A stretch of DNA of 64,000 nucleotides from Nocardioides glacieisoli (GCF_004137245.1 NZ_SDWS01000004.1:310001-374000); one strand, 5' to 3'; positions 27,564-36,897 are shown, numbered from the stretch's first letter. The notes: generated by a model not told the origin, from the letters alone. Numbers and translations are program-made.

Positions 27564-28736
27564 ATGGCTCCCAACCCCGACCTCCGGGGCAGGCACGTGG
27601 TCTGCTTCAGCTGGCGCGACACCAGCAACCCCGAGGGCGGCGGCGCGGAGCTCTACCTCGAACGGATTGCGGCCGGACTCGTCGAGGCCGGCGCCCGGGT
27701 CACCATCTACTGCGCCGAGCACGGGCTCGCACCGAGGGACGAGGTGCGCGACGGCATCCGGTACGTCCGGCGGGGCTCGAAGATGGGCATCTACGCCCGT
27801 GGCCTGCTCTTGCTGCTGACCCGGCGCTTCGGCGCGGTGGACGCCGTGGTGGACGTCCAGAACGGCCTCCCGTTCTTCACCAGGCTCGGCACCCACGCCC
27901 CGATCATCGTCCTGGTCCACCACGTGCACCGCGAGCAGTGGCCGGTGGTCTACCCCGGCCTCGTGGGCCGCATCGGGTGGTTCATCGAGCGGCGCGTGGC
28001 GCCCCGCCTCTACCGCGGCTGCCAGTACGTCGCCGTGTCGACGGCGACGCGCGACGAGCTCGTCGAGCAGGGCGTCGTGCCGGACTACCTCGCAGTGGTG
28101 CACAACGGCACGGACCCGGCCCCGGCGCTGGTCGGGATGCGGACCGCACACCCGTCGCTCTGCGTGGTCGGCCGGCTGGTGCCGCACAAACGCGTCGAGC
28201 ACGCCATCGACGCTTGGGACGAGCTGCGGCGCAGCATTCCCGACCTGACGCTCACCGTCGCCGGGTCGGGCTGGTGGGAGCACGAGCTCACCGACCACGC
28301 TGCGGCTGCCCTCGCCCGCCACGGCCTCACCCCGGACGACGGAGCGATCACCTTCGAAGGTCACGTCACCGAGGAGCGCAAGCACGAGATCTACGCGTCG
28401 GCCTGGGCGATGGCGCTCCCGTCGCTGAAGGAGGGCTGGGGTCTCGTCGTGGGTGAGGCCGGCATGCACGGCACCCCCACCGTGGCCTACCACGCGGCCG
28501 GTGGCACCCGGGAGTCCATCGCCCACGACGTGTCCGGCCTGCTGGCGCGGGACCGGGCCGACTTCACCGCCTCGCTGGGTCGCGTCCTGCAGGACCGGGA
28601 GCTGTGGGACCGGCTGTCCGAGGGATCACGCGAGATGAGTCACCGCTTCACGTGGGGGCGCGCGCAACGGTCCTTCGCAACGGTGGTGAGCGAGGTGCTC
28701 GCCCGACACCACCTGGCCGGCCAGGATCCCCAGTGA
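27564..28736 (+). CDS. Glycosyltransferase family 4 protein
   Basis: 390 residues starting MAPNPDLRGRHVVCFSWRDT. The GT-B fold is seen in NPEGGGAELYLERIA (acceptor side), VSTATRDELVEQGVVPD, VVGRLVPHKRVEHAIDAW, and the donor-binding EGWGLVVGEAGMHGTPTVAY with its conserved acidic residues. Retaining nucleotide-sugar transferases of this family act at the cytoplasmic membrane face. It is divergent from the methyltransferase gene (57-bp spacer). An in-frame ATG at 27468 was rejected because the extra 32 residues are not family-like. Confidence 0.9.
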   Translation: MAPNPDLRGRHVVCFSWRDTSNPEGGGAELYLERIAAGLVEAGARVTIYCAEHGLAPRDEVRDGIRYVRRGSKMGIYARGLLLLLTRRFGAVDAVVDVQNGLPFFTRLGTHAPIIVLVHHVHREQWPVVYPGLVGRIGWFIERRVAPRLYRGCQYVAVSTATRDELVEQGVVPDYLAVVHNGTDPAPALVGMRTAHPSLCVVGRLVPHKRVEHAIDAWDELRRSIPDLTLTVAGSGWWEHELTDHAAAALARHGLTPDDGAITFEGHVTEERKHEIYASAWAMALPSLKEGWGLVVGEAGMHGTPTVAYHAAGGTRESIAHDVSGLLARDRADFTASLGRVLQDRELWDRLSEGSREMSHRFTWGRAQRSFATVVSEVLARHHLAGQDPQ

Positions 28737-28770
28737 TCGGGGCAACCGAGGCCCGCTCCCCGCGCGGCCC

Positions 28771-29643
28771 TCAGAGGCCGAGGACGCCGAGCACCACGGT
28801 GAGCAGCCAGACCGCGCCGATGGCCTGCAGGACCCGGTCGGCCCAGATGATGTCCTCGGGCTCCGCTGCTGTGCCCGCGTCGATGTCCACGGCGTAGCGC
28901 AGCACCCCGGCCACGAACGGGGCGATGGAGATCGTCGCCCACGGCAACGACCCCGACGACGGGTTCTCGAAGGCCCACAACGAGAACGCCAGCAGGGTGG
29001 CGGCGGCGGCGACGCCCCACACGAAGCGCAAGTAGGTCGCCGAGTAGCGCACGAGTGCCTGACGCGTGCCAGACTCGGCTCCGAGCGTGTGAAGCTCGGA
29101 GTAGCGCTTCCCGGCGACGATGAAGAGTGAACCGAACCCCGCCACCAGCAGGAACCACTGCGAGACGTAGAGGTCCGACGCGACGCCACCGGCCACCGCG
29201 CGGAGCACGAAGCCACTGGTCACGAGCAGGATGTCGAGAACGGGCTCGTGCTTGAACCACAGCGAGTAGCCGAGCTGGAGGACGAGGTAGCCCAGCATCA
29301 CGGCCAGCAGCTGCCACGCCGTGGCCGCGGCAACGGCCAGCCCCAGCAAGGCCAGCACGCCGCTGACGACGCGCGCCGTGCGCACGGACACCTCGCCGGA
29401 GGCGATGGGCCGCGACTTCTTGCGCGGGTGCCGCCGGTCGGCCTCCACGTCGACGCTGTCGTTGAGCAGGTAGACGGCCGAGGAGAGGAGGCAGAAGGAC
29501 AACCCGGCGAGAAGTGTGCTCAGCAGCACGCCGGGGTCGGTCAGGTCACCCGAGGCGAGCGGAACCGCCAGCACCAGCAGGTTCTTGACCCACTGCTTGG
29601 GTCGCGCGGCCCGGAGCAGGGCCGGGGCGCGGACGGTCGTCAC
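28771..29643 (-). CDS. ubiA: UbiA-family decaprenyl-phosphate phosphoribosyltransferase
   Basis: 290 residues from GTG 29643, eight to nine membrane helices. The prenyl/phosphate-binding motif is NDSVDVEADRRHPRKKSRP (61-79); LGYSLWFKHEPVLDILLV contains the second conserved region. The motif pattern and the beginning LLRAARPKQWVKN are those of DPPR synthase (Rv3806c), which joins phosphoribose to decaprenyl phosphate. The product is later dephosphorylated and epimerised by DprE1/DprE2. The gene converges on the GT4 gene with 34 bp between them. Confidence 0.88.
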   Translation of the reverse strand: MTTVRAPALLRAARPKQWVKNLLVLAVPLASGDLTDPGVLLSTLLAGLSFCLLSSAVYLLNDSVDVEADRRHPRKKSRPIASGEVSVRTARVVSGVLALLGLAVAAATAWQLLAVMLGYLVLQLGYSLWFKHEPVLDILLVTSGFVLRAVAGGVASDLYVSQWFLLVAGFGSLFIVAGKRYSELHTLGAESGTRQALVRYSATYLRFVWGVAAAATLLAFSLWAFENPSSGSLPWATISIAPFVAGVLRYAVDIDAGTAAEPEDIIWADRVLQAIGAVWLLTVVLGVLGL

Positions 29644-29704
29644 GTGATCGGGACGGGGAGCGCGGGCACGAACGGAGGACGGCGCGCGCGGACGCACTCC
29701 GACG

Positions 29705-29863
29705 TCACTCGGTCGTGGTGCCGTACTCCAACGTGGGCACCTCGGCGTTGCCGGGCGACGTCTCAGGCGCGCCCGTCTGCGAGGAGACGACGCCCATGAT
29801 CGTGGTGATCCCGAGAACAGCGCCCGCGACAATGCTCACGATCGGTGCAACAGCGTTACCCAT
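29705..29863 (-). CDS. DUF2613-like small membrane protein (52 aa)
   Basis: MGNAVAPIVSIVAGAVLGIT begins a protein with one hydrophobic segment (residues 5-26), an acidic, Pro/Thr-rich tail and the ending LEYGTTTE. It fits the DUF2613 family of small actinobacterial secreted or membrane proteins. In M. tuberculosis a protein of this type (Rv0236A) sits beside aftD, so the neighbourhood here is conserved. AAGGG about 10 nt before ATG 29863 supports the start. It lies between the UbiA-type gene and a polytopic membrane protein gene on the same strand. Function unknown. Confidence 0.8.
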   Translation of the reverse strand: MGNAVAPIVSIVAGAVLGITTIMGVVSSQTGAPETSPGNAEVPTLEYGTTTE

Positions 29864-29899
29864 GGTGCGAAGACCCTTCTCGATGACGTCGCGGCGATG

Positions 29900-31663
29900 C
29901 TACCAGTCAGTTGGACGCTGAGTGACAATTCCGGCCGCGTCGTCCACCGGCTCTCCGTCGTCCGCGATCACCCCCGTTGCCCCACCACGAGCCTCGACCG
30001 GTCCGCGACGGCCCCTCACCAAGGCTGCGAGTGTCGCGAGGAGCACGGCGAGCCAGGCCGCCCACGCGAGCGCCATCGCAGCGGTGCGTCCAGTGGGCGC
30101 GGACGGCGCGGCGGCCGGTCCCAGCACCGTGACGGAGAGGTCACCGTCGACGACCTGCTCCCCCACCAGGTCCACGTCGGGGTACCCCACGATCGACTCG
30201 GCGACGACGACCGAGATGCCGGCGGCCCGCAGTGCCGCCGATCGCTCGCGTGCGCCGCCCGCCTCGAGGGCGCGGCGCACGACGGCTGCGCGCGGGTCCT
30301 CCCCCGCCACGCTGCGTCCGGAGACGATGAGGACGTCGTTGACCACCGTGTCGCGACCGAGGTAGCGCCCCAACGGGTCGAGGACCCGGCGGTCACCGTT
30401 CCAGGCAGGTGTCCGGTAGGACTCGAACGGCAGCGACAACGCGTCGCCGGCGGGGGCTCGGGCCACCGCCCGGCGCGCGTCGACGTAGGCGTCGGGATAG
30501 TCCACCGCGACAAGCCGTCCCTGCATGCCCCAGATCGCGTCCGGCATGAGCGTCAGGGGCACCAGTGCCAGGACGCCGGCGACCACGACACGTGACGCGC
30601 TGTCCGGCAGCCGCTCGAGCACGCCGTCCACTGCGACCGCGACGAGCACCACCACCAGCGGCACCGCGAGCCCGAGCAGCCGGGAGCCGTCGCGCACCAG
30701 GCCACCGCCGGGGAAGTGCTCGCCCAGCCAGCCGAGCGCCTCGGGCGCGGCCCAGCTCAGGACGGCAGAGCCCCAGCCCACGGTCCAGCACACGGCGAGC
30801 GCCCCCAGGTGGGGTACGTGCGTGCCGCGCCGGACTCGAACGATGCCGGCTGCAGCCGCAGAGACGAGGATGAACGTGAGCACCAGACCAGCGATGCCCA
30901 GGCGCGAGCCGGGCACCACGTCGGCGTTCCACACCCCGCCGAACGAGAGGGCTGCGACGGGCCCGCTCATCAAGCCCTCGTCCGCGGTCGCGAAGACCAC
31001 CGCACCGACCGGGTCCGATGAGGAGCTCGCGGGAGTGGACATCCCGGCCACCACCCACGGGGCGTTGGCCCCGAGGAGCCCGGCGAGCAGCAGGACCGTA
31101 TGCCGCCGTGGCCGGCGCCCGGCGACGGACAGCGCGACCAGCGCCGTCATCAGGCCCGCGCTGGCGCTCAGGCTCCCGAGGACGAGCAGGGGCAGCACCC
31201 GGCGCGGCAGACGCGCCGGATCACCGCCGCCCCGCAGCGCCACCACGAGCCACGGGAGGACGGCGTACCCGATGAGCAACGGCCAGTGCCCGAGCAGCAG
31301 CCGCTCCGCGACGTACGGGTTCCACATGCCCACGGTCACCGCGACGAGTCGGGCACCGAGACTGCGCTCGCCGACAAGCGCTGCAAAGCCGCAGCCGGCG
31401 CCCACCAGCATCCCGAGCAGCACCAGCTTCTGGAGCAGCGACCCACCGACCACCTCGTCCAGCGCGGCGACGACGGCGTCGGAGGGAAGAGCGCGCGGCT
31501 GGGCCGTGCCGAGCCCGAGCACGTCGCGGGAAATAGCGAGGTCCGGCACCCACACCATGTCGTAGCTCAGGGCGTAGCCGGGGCCGAGTGCACCACCCAG
31601 CAGGAGCACCGCCAGGACCAGGGCCCACGCCACAGGTGTGGCGCGCCTCAGGGACCCGCGCAT
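29900..31663 (-). CDS. Polytopic envelope membrane protein (Rv0226c-like)
   Basis: 587 residues from ATG 31663 (GGGAGG just upstream); an in-frame upstream start at 31804 was rejected because it runs into the divergent flippase gene. About twelve membrane helices are followed by an extracytoplasmic stretch with DALSLPFESYRTPAWNGDRR, then a final helix and a hydrophilic tail. Its position with the methyltransferase and GT4 genes recalls Rv0224c-Rv0226c in M. tuberculosis, where the function is undetermined. A GT-C-type transferase or glycan export partner are both possible. Confidence 0.72.
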   Translation of the reverse strand: MRGSLRRATPVAWALVLAVLLLGGALGPGYALSYDMVWVPDLAISRDVLGLGTAQPRALPSDAVVAALDEVVGGSLLQKLVLLGMLVGAGCGFAALVGERSLGARLVAVTVGMWNPYVAERLLLGHWPLLIGYAVLPWLVVALRGGGDPARLPRRVLPLLVLGSLSASAGLMTALVALSVAGRRPRRHTVLLLAGLLGANAPWVVAGMSTPASSSSDPVGAVVFATADEGLMSGPVAALSFGGVWNADVVPGSRLGIAGLVLTFILVSAAAAGIVRVRRGTHVPHLGALAVCWTVGWGSAVLSWAAPEALGWLGEHFPGGGLVRDGSRLLGLAVPLVVVLVAVAVDGVLERLPDSASRVVVAGVLALVPLTLMPDAIWGMQGRLVAVDYPDAYVDARRAVARAPAGDALSLPFESYRTPAWNGDRRVLDPLGRYLGRDTVVNDVLIVSGRSVAGEDPRAAVVRRALEAGGARERSAALRAAGISVVVAESIVGYPDVDLVGEQVVDGDLSVTVLGPAAAPSAPTGRTAAMALAWAAWLAVLLATLAALVRGRRGPVEARGGATGVIADDGEPVDDAAGIVTQRPTDW

Positions 31664-31700
31664 CCGACCTCCCACGGGACGACAGCCTAGGGTGTCCGGC

Positions 31701-33023
31701 ATGTCCACACCGCGCGACGAGGTGCGCGACCACGCCGGCATCACCGGCAGGGCGAGCGATCTCCTCAGCGGCAGCGGGCAGATAGCGGTCGCGATGATGG
31801 TCATGAACGTCGCGACCTACGCCTACACGATGTCGGCGGCCCGGATCATCGGCCCCACGCAGTACGGCGCGTTCTTCGCCCTGATGAACCTCCTGCTGAT
31901 CGTCAGCGTCGTACAGCTCGGCCTGCAGGCCACGGCCGCCCGTCGCATCAGTGCGGAGCCGGGGCACGTGGGTCAGATCGAGCGCGAGATCCTGCGGGTC
32001 TCGTTCCGGTCGGCGCTGGCGCTCGGCGTGGTCCTGCTGGTCAGTGCCCCCTTGGTGAACCGGGTGCTCGACCTCGACAGCCTGCCGACGGCGGCGCTCG
32101 CTGCCTTCGCGGCGATGCCGCTGACGCTCATGGGGGCCCAGGCGGGGATCCTCCAGGGCGAGCGCAGGTGGCGGCAGCTGGCCGTCCTCTACGTCTTGTC
32201 CGGGGTGCCGCGACTCGTGGTGGGTCTGGCGCTGATCCTGTGGCAGCCGACCGAGTTCATGGCGCTGTTGGGCGTGACGATCGGGTTCTACGCCCCGGTC
32301 CTCTACGGGATGGCGGTGCTGCGGCACCCGCGGGACACCGGTGAGACCGACGCCCGTCACGGCCTGCTGCCCATCGTCCGGGAGACGGTCCTGAACTCTC
32401 AGGCGCTCTTCGCCTACTTCGCCCTCACCAACAGCGACATGCTCGTCGCCCGGTCGGTCCTCGACGCCCACGACTCCGGTCTGTACGCCGCCGGCCTGAT
32501 CGTGACCCGCACGGTGATGTTCCTGCCGCAGTTCGTCATCGTGATCGCCTTCCCGTCCCTGTCGTCGGAGGTGAACCGCGGCCGCGCGCTCGTGGCGAGC
32601 CTGAGCATCGTGGCCGGGCTAGGCGCTGCCTGCGTGGTCGGCACCGCGCTGCTGCCCGACCTCGCCCTGGTCTTCGCCGGCGGTCGGGAGTACGACGAGG
32701 TCCGCGACATCCTGTGGCTCTTCGCGTTGCTCGGCACCACGATGGCGATCCTGCAGCTGCTGGTCTACTCGGTCCTCGCGCGTCAGGGCACTGCGTCGAT
32801 CGTCCTGGTGTGGGCGGCCCTGGCCGCGCTGGTGGGCATCGCCACCACGATGATCTCGACCGTCGCGGCCCTGCTCGCCACCGTGCTCGTCGTCGACGCC
32901 GTCCTGCTGGTCGTGCTCCTGGTGATCAGTGCGGTGATGTTGCGTCGACCGCGCGCCGCCGGCACTGCCAGCGACGCCGACGGCGCGAGCAGCCCCGACG
33001 AGCCGGGCCCGAGCATCGGGTGA
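31701..33023 (+). CDS. Polysaccharide flippase-like (MATE/MOP superfamily) membrane protein
   Basis: 440 residues starting MSTPRDEVRDHAGITGRASD. About twelve membrane helices have the pattern of oligosaccharide flippases: ARIIGPTQYGAFFALMNLLL early, FALTNSDMLVARSVLDAHDSGLYAAG in the middle. Such proteins flip lipid-linked sugars across the membrane. It is divergent from the Rv0226c-like gene with only 37 bp between starts, so the promoters must overlap coding ends. The cargo is unknown, but the cluster suggests a decaprenyl-linked glycan. Confidence 0.85.
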   Translation: MSTPRDEVRDHAGITGRASDLLSGSGQIAVAMMVMNVATYAYTMSAARIIGPTQYGAFFALMNLLLIVSVVQLGLQATAARRISAEPGHVGQIEREILRVSFRSALALGVVLLVSAPLVNRVLDLDSLPTAALAAFAAMPLTLMGAQAGILQGERRWRQLAVLYVLSGVPRLVVGLALILWQPTEFMALLGVTIGFYAPVLYGMAVLRHPRDTGETDARHGLLPIVRETVLNSQALFAYFALTNSDMLVARSVLDAHDSGLYAAGLIVTRTVMFLPQFVIVIAFPSLSSEVNRGRALVASLSIVAGLGAACVVGTALLPDLALVFAGGREYDEVRDILWLFALLGTTMAILQLLVYSVLARQGTASIVLVWAALAALVGIATTMISTVAALLATVLVVDAVLLVVLLVISAVMLRRPRAAGTASDADGASSPDEPGPSIG

Positions 33024-33033
33024 GCGGGGCAGC

Positions 33034-33052
33034 CTGACGCCTTCGGCGTCAG
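33034..33052. terminator. Bidirectional hairpin between flippase and polA
   Basis: CTGACGCC, loop TTC, GGCGTCAG (33034-33052) lies 11 bp past the flippase stop, and its right arm overlaps the polA stop codon at 33049-33051. Confidence 0.65.
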
Positions 33053-35751
33053 TGAGCCGCGTCGTGCCAGCTGCGGCCGGTGCCGATCGACACGTCGAGC
33101 GGGACGGTCAGGTCGGCCGCTCCACCCATCTCGGTGCGGACCAGCTCGGCGAGCGCGTCGCCCTCGCCGGGCGCCACCTCGAAGACGAGCTCGTCGTGGA
33201 CCTGCAGCAGCATCCGTGAGCGCAGCCCCTGCTCGGTCAGGGCGCGCTCGACGCCGAGCATCGCGACCTTGACCAGGTCGGCGGCCGAGCCCTGGATCGG
33301 CGCGTTGAGGGCCATCCGCTCGGCGGTGTCGCGTCGCTGCCGGTTGTCGCTGGTGAGGTCGGGCAGGTAGCGGCGGCGACCGAGGATGGTCTCGGTGAAC
33401 CCGGACTTGCGGGCCTCGTCGACGATGCCGCCGAGGTAGTCGCGGACGCCGCCGAAGGTCTCGAAGTACTCCTCCATCAGCCTCGCCGCCTCGCTGGTGC
33501 TGATGCGCAGCTGCTGCGACAGGCCGAACGCGGACAGCCCGTAGGCCAGGCCGTAGTTCATCGCCTTGATCTTCGCGCGCTGCTCGACGCTCACGTCCGC
33601 GGCGTCGACACCGAACACCTTGGCTGCGGTGATCGAGTGGAAGTCCTGCCCCGACCGGAACGCCTCGATGAGCAGGGCGTCCTCGGACAGGTGGGCCATG
33701 ATCCGCATCTCCACCTGGCTGTAGTCGGCCGTCAGCAGCGACTCGTTGCCCTCGCCGACCACGAACGCCTCCCGGATCCGGCGACCGGCCTCGGTGCGGA
33801 TCGGGATGTTCTGCAGGTTGGGGTCGGTGCTGGAGAGCCGACCCGTCGCGGCGATGATCTGGTTGTAGGTCGTGTGGATGCGGCCGTCCGAGGCGACGGT
33901 CTTGAGCAGCCCCTCGACCGTCTGGCGCAGCCGGATCACGTCGCGGTGGCGCAGCAGGTGCTGGAGGAACGGGTGCTCGGTCTTCTCGAACAGCACCTGC
34001 AGGGCGTCGGCGTCGGTCGTGTATCCCGTCTTCGTGCGCTTGGTCTTGGGCATGTCGAGCTCGTCGAAGAGCACCACCTGCAGCTGCTTGGGCGAGCCGA
34101 GGTTGATCTCCTTGCCGATCACGTCGTAGGCGTCGTTGGCCGCGGTGCGGACCTGGTCCCCGAAGTCGGACTCGAGACCCTCGAGGTAGTCGGTGTCGAC
34201 AGCGATGCCGACCTGCTCCATCCGCACCAGCGTGCCGATCAGCGGCAGCTCGACGTCGCTCAGGAGCTGGGTGCCGCCGTGCTCCTCCACCGCCCCGTCG
34301 AGCGCGTCGGCCAGGTCGAGGACGGCGCGCGCGGTGAGCATCGCCGCGTCGCTCGCGGTCGTGTCGTCGAGCGCGTCGAAGCTGAGCTGGTCGGCGTCGG
34401 TCGTGTCCTGGCGCAGCTCGCGCTTGAGGTAGCGCAGGGTGAGGTCGGCGAGGTCGTAGGACCGCTGGTCGGGCTGGACGAGGTAGGCGGCGAGCGCGGT
34501 GTCGACGACGAGCCCGGCGAGCTCCCAGCCGCGAGCGGCGAGCGCGAGGCTCGGGCCGTTGGCGTCGTGGAGGGCCTTCGGCCGCGCCGGGTCCGCCAGC
34601 CAGGCGGCCACGGCCGCGTCGTCGTCGGGACTGATGTCGGCGACGTCGATCCACGCGGCCTGGCCCTCGCTGGTCGCGACGGCGACGGACACGACCTCGC
34701 CGGTGCCGGCTCGCCAGCTGCCCTGGACCGCCACCCCGACGCGCTCACCGGCGGGCGCGTGCTCCTCCAGCCAGGCAGCCGCCTCGCCGAACGCGAGCCG
34801 CCGGCCGTCGAGCTCGAAGCCCGACTCCGCCTCGAGACTCTCGGTGGGGTCGGGATCGATCGTCTCGAGCAGCCGGCCCCGCAGCTCGCCGCGGAACTCC
34901 AGCTCGTCGAGCAGCGCGAGGCCCTCGGTGCGGTCCCACGGCTGGCGTGCCAGGCCGTCCGGACGGATCGGGAGGGTGAGGTCGCGGACGAGAGCATTGA
35001 GGCGCCGGTTGCGGATCACGTCGCCGAGGTGGGCGCGCAGTGCCTCGCCCTTCTTGCCGGTGATCTCGTCGGCGCGGGCGATCACGTTGTCGAGGCCGTC
35101 GAACTGGTTGATCCACTTCGCGGCGTAGCCCTGACCGACGCCGGGGACGCCCGGGAGGTTGTCGGAGGTCTCCCCCACGATCGCTGCGAGCTCGGGGTAG
35201 CGGTGCGGCGGGACGCCGTACTTCTCCTCCACCGCTGCGGGTGTGAACCGCGCCAGCTCGCTGACGCCGCGCAACGTGTAGAGCACGGTGGAGTCCTCGG
35301 TGACGAGCTGGATGGAGTCGCGGTCACCGGTCATGATCAGGACCTGCATGCCCTCGGCCAGCCCCTGCGTGGCCAGCGTCGCGATGATGTCGTCGGCCTC
35401 GAAGCCGTCCATCGAGAGGTGCTGGATCCGCAGCGCGTCGAGCAGCCGTCGGATCAGCGGCAGCTGGCTGCCGAACTCGTCGGGGGTCTTGTTGCGCTTG
35501 GCCTTGTACTCGCTGTACTCCTCCAGCCGGAAGGTCTGGCGCGACTTGTCGAAGGCGACCGCGACGTGGGTCGGCTGCTCGTCGCGCAGGACGTTGACCA
35601 GCATCGAGGTGAACCCGTAGACCGCGTTGGTGTGCTGCCCGTCGGCCGTCGCGAAGTTCTCGACAGGGAGCGCGAAGAACGCCCGGTAGGCCAGCGAGTG
35701 CCCGTCGAGCAGGAGGAGGCGGGGACGGGTCTGGTCGGTCGTCTCAGGCAC
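33049..35751 (-). CDS. polA: DNA polymerase I
   Basis: 900 residues from GTG 35751. The 5' nuclease domain (1-300) has LLLLDGHSLAYRAFFALP, DGFEADDIIATLA and PGVPGVGQGYA. The middle domain (about 320-500) lacks the Asp-x-Glu exonuclease motif: its place is taken by VGVAVQGSW, so proofreading is probably absent, as known for mycobacterial PolA. The polymerase domain keeps motif A TADYSQVEMRIMAHLS, the O helix (RAKIKAMNYGLAYG) and motif C QVHDELVFE. It repairs and processes Okazaki fragments in the cytosol. Confidence 0.97.
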   Translation of the reverse strand: MPETTDQTRPRLLLLDGHSLAYRAFFALPVENFATADGQHTNAVYGFTSMLVNVLRDEQPTHVAVAFDKSRQTFRLEEYSEYKAKRNKTPDEFGSQLPLIRRLLDALRIQHLSMDGFEADDIIATLATQGLAEGMQVLIMTGDRDSIQLVTEDSTVLYTLRGVSELARFTPAAVEEKYGVPPHRYPELAAIVGETSDNLPGVPGVGQGYAAKWINQFDGLDNVIARADEITGKKGEALRAHLGDVIRNRRLNALVRDLTLPIRPDGLARQPWDRTEGLALLDELEFRGELRGRLLETIDPDPTESLEAESGFELDGRRLAFGEAAAWLEEHAPAGERVGVAVQGSWRAGTGEVVSVAVATSEGQAAWIDVADISPDDDAAVAAWLADPARPKALHDANGPSLALAARGWELAGLVVDTALAAYLVQPDQRSYDLADLTLRYLKRELRQDTTDADQLSFDALDDTTASDAAMLTARAVLDLADALDGAVEEHGGTQLLSDVELPLIGTLVRMEQVGIAVDTDYLEGLESDFGDQVRTAANDAYDVIGKEINLGSPKQLQVVLFDELDMPKTKRTKTGYTTDADALQVLFEKTEHPFLQHLLRHRDVIRLRQTVEGLLKTVASDGRIHTTYNQIIAATGRLSSTDPNLQNIPIRTEAGRRIREAFVVGEGNESLLTADYSQVEMRIMAHLSEDALLIEAFRSGQDFHSITAAKVFGVDAADVSVEQRAKIKAMNYGLAYGLSAFGLSQQLRISTSEAARLMEEYFETFGGVRDYLGGIVDEARKSGFTETILGRRRYLPDLTSDNRQRRDTAERMALNAPIQGSAADLVKVAMLGVERALTEQGLRSRMLLQVHDELVFEVAPGEGDALAELVRTEMGGAADLTVPLDVSIGTGRSWHDAAH

Positions 35752-35793
35752 CCGCCGACTCTATCCGTCGCCACCGACAGCAGAATGGGCCCC

Positions 35794-36249
35794 ATGAGCG
35801 AGACCCCTGACTCCCCTCCGCAGAGCCTGGCCGGCCTCAGCATCGAGGACCTCCTCGCGTTCCTCCCCGAGGGCAACGGCCGCCTCAACGACAAGATGGG
35901 CGTGCAGCTCGTCGAGGTCTCCGCCGAGCGCGTGGTGGCGACGATGCCGGTCGACGGCAACACCCAGCCGTTCGGCCTGCTCCACGGTGGGGCGTCGGTC
36001 GTGCTGGCCGAGACCCTGGGCTCCATCGGGTCGGCGATCCACGCCTACCCGCAGAAGATCGCCGTGGGTGTCGACATCAACGCCACCCACCACCGCTCGG
36101 CCACCTCGGGGATCGTCACGGGCGTCGCGACCGCGATCCACCTGGGCCGGTCGTCGACGTCGTACGACATCGTCATCACCGACGATCGCGGCAAGCGCGT
36201 CTGCACCTCGCGGATCACCTGCGCCCTGCTGGACGCACCGAAGGCCTAG
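35794..36249 (+). CDS. PaaI-family hotdog thioesterase
   Basis: 151 residues starting MSETPDSPPQSLAGLSIEDL. The hotdog core is plain: PFGLLHGGASVVLAETLGS carries the family's catalytic/oxyanion residues, followed by VGVDINATHHRSATSG. Family members hydrolyse aryl- or acyl-CoA thioesters (phenylacetate or DHNA-CoA branches); the substrate is not deducible. An ATG 9 bp upstream (35785) is possible. It is divergent from polA (42 bp) and ends overlapping the acetyltransferase stop by 4 bp on the other strand. Confidence 0.9.
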   Translation: MSETPDSPPQSLAGLSIEDLLAFLPEGNGRLNDKMGVQLVEVSAERVVATMPVDGNTQPFGLLHGGASVVLAETLGSIGSAIHAYPQKIAVGVDINATHHRSATSGIVTGVATAIHLGRSSTSYDIVITDDRGKRVCTSRITCALLDAPKA

Positions 36250-36815
36250 CCCGGGACGCGCTCGCGACGCACCCGACGGGCCGCGAGGACCCGGTCGATG
36301 CGCTGGCGATGAGGCGCCGCCTGGGTCACCTGGCGCCCCTGCGGGAGCCGGGCTCGTACGGCGCTGGTGGTCGCCGCGCGCAGCATGGCCTGCGGGGCGA
36401 AGGACAGCCGCGCCATGAACCGGTTGGCGTCACGCGCCTCCGCCGCGGCCGCCGTCTGCACGTGCGTGATGCCGCGTTGCTCGGCGAAGCGGCAGGCCGC
36501 CTCCATGAGCGCACTGCCCACGCCCTTGCGGCGGAACCGCGGCAGGACGTGCGGCGACACGGCCAGCACGGCCGGCTCGAGGTTGAGCGGCGTGAAGGTC
36601 GTGGCCTCGAGGTAGACCGCTCCCGCGACCTCCCCGTCGATCTCGGCCACGGCGATGCAGTGGTCCTCGCGCTCGGACGCCGTCGCGATGACGGTGGAGA
36701 CGTCGGCGAGCTGCTCGTCGAGCCCTCCGCGCCTGAGGATGTCGCCCCACAGCTCGCGCAGCGAGGCGGCGTCAGAGGGCTCTGCTGCGCGTACGGTCAC
36801 CGGCGTCCGGCTCAT
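36246..36815 (-). CDS. GNAT-family N-acetyltransferase
   Basis: 189 residues starting MSRTPVTVRAAEPSDAASLR. The acetyl-CoA loop is RFRRKGVGSALMEAACRFAE (R/Q-x-x-G-x-G/A); VAEIDGEVAGAVYLE precedes it as beta-4. ATG 36815 is preferred over the frame's upstream start (36866). The C-terminal 45 residues are Arg/Gln-rich and unusual for the family. The acceptor is unknown. It lies upstream of the liv operon's end on the same strand side but is separated by a hairpin. Confidence 0.85.
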   Translation of the reverse strand: MSRTPVTVRAAEPSDAASLRELWGDILRRGGLDEQLADVSTVIATASEREDHCIAVAEIDGEVAGAVYLEATTFTPLNLEPAVLAVSPHVLPRFRRKGVGSALMEAACRFAEQRGITHVQTAAAAEARDANRFMARLSFAPQAMLRAATTSAVRARLPQGRQVTQAAPHRQRIDRVLAARRVRRERVPG

Positions 36816-36876
36816 CGACCCACCACTTCCTCGAGCACCGACAGTGGCCCCCTGCCGTCCTTTCACGGCACCACAT

Positions 36877-36897
36877 CCGGGCGACCCTATCGCCCGG
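36877..36897 (-). terminator. Hairpin after livF
   Basis: CCGGGCGA (36877-36884) and TCGCCCGG (36890-36897) form an 8-bp stem, 5-nt loop, 9 bp past the livF stop; likely terminator of the liv operon. Confidence 0.6.

Noticed and set aside
29644..29832. 63-codon N-terminal extension of the UbiA-type protein
   Set aside because: It overlaps the DUF2613 gene and is Arg/Pro/Ser-rich; family proteins start near LLRAARPKQW.
33637..35793. Long + strand extension upstream of the thioesterase
   Set aside because: Antisense to polA; the thioesterase starts at 35794, where homology to hotdog proteins begins.
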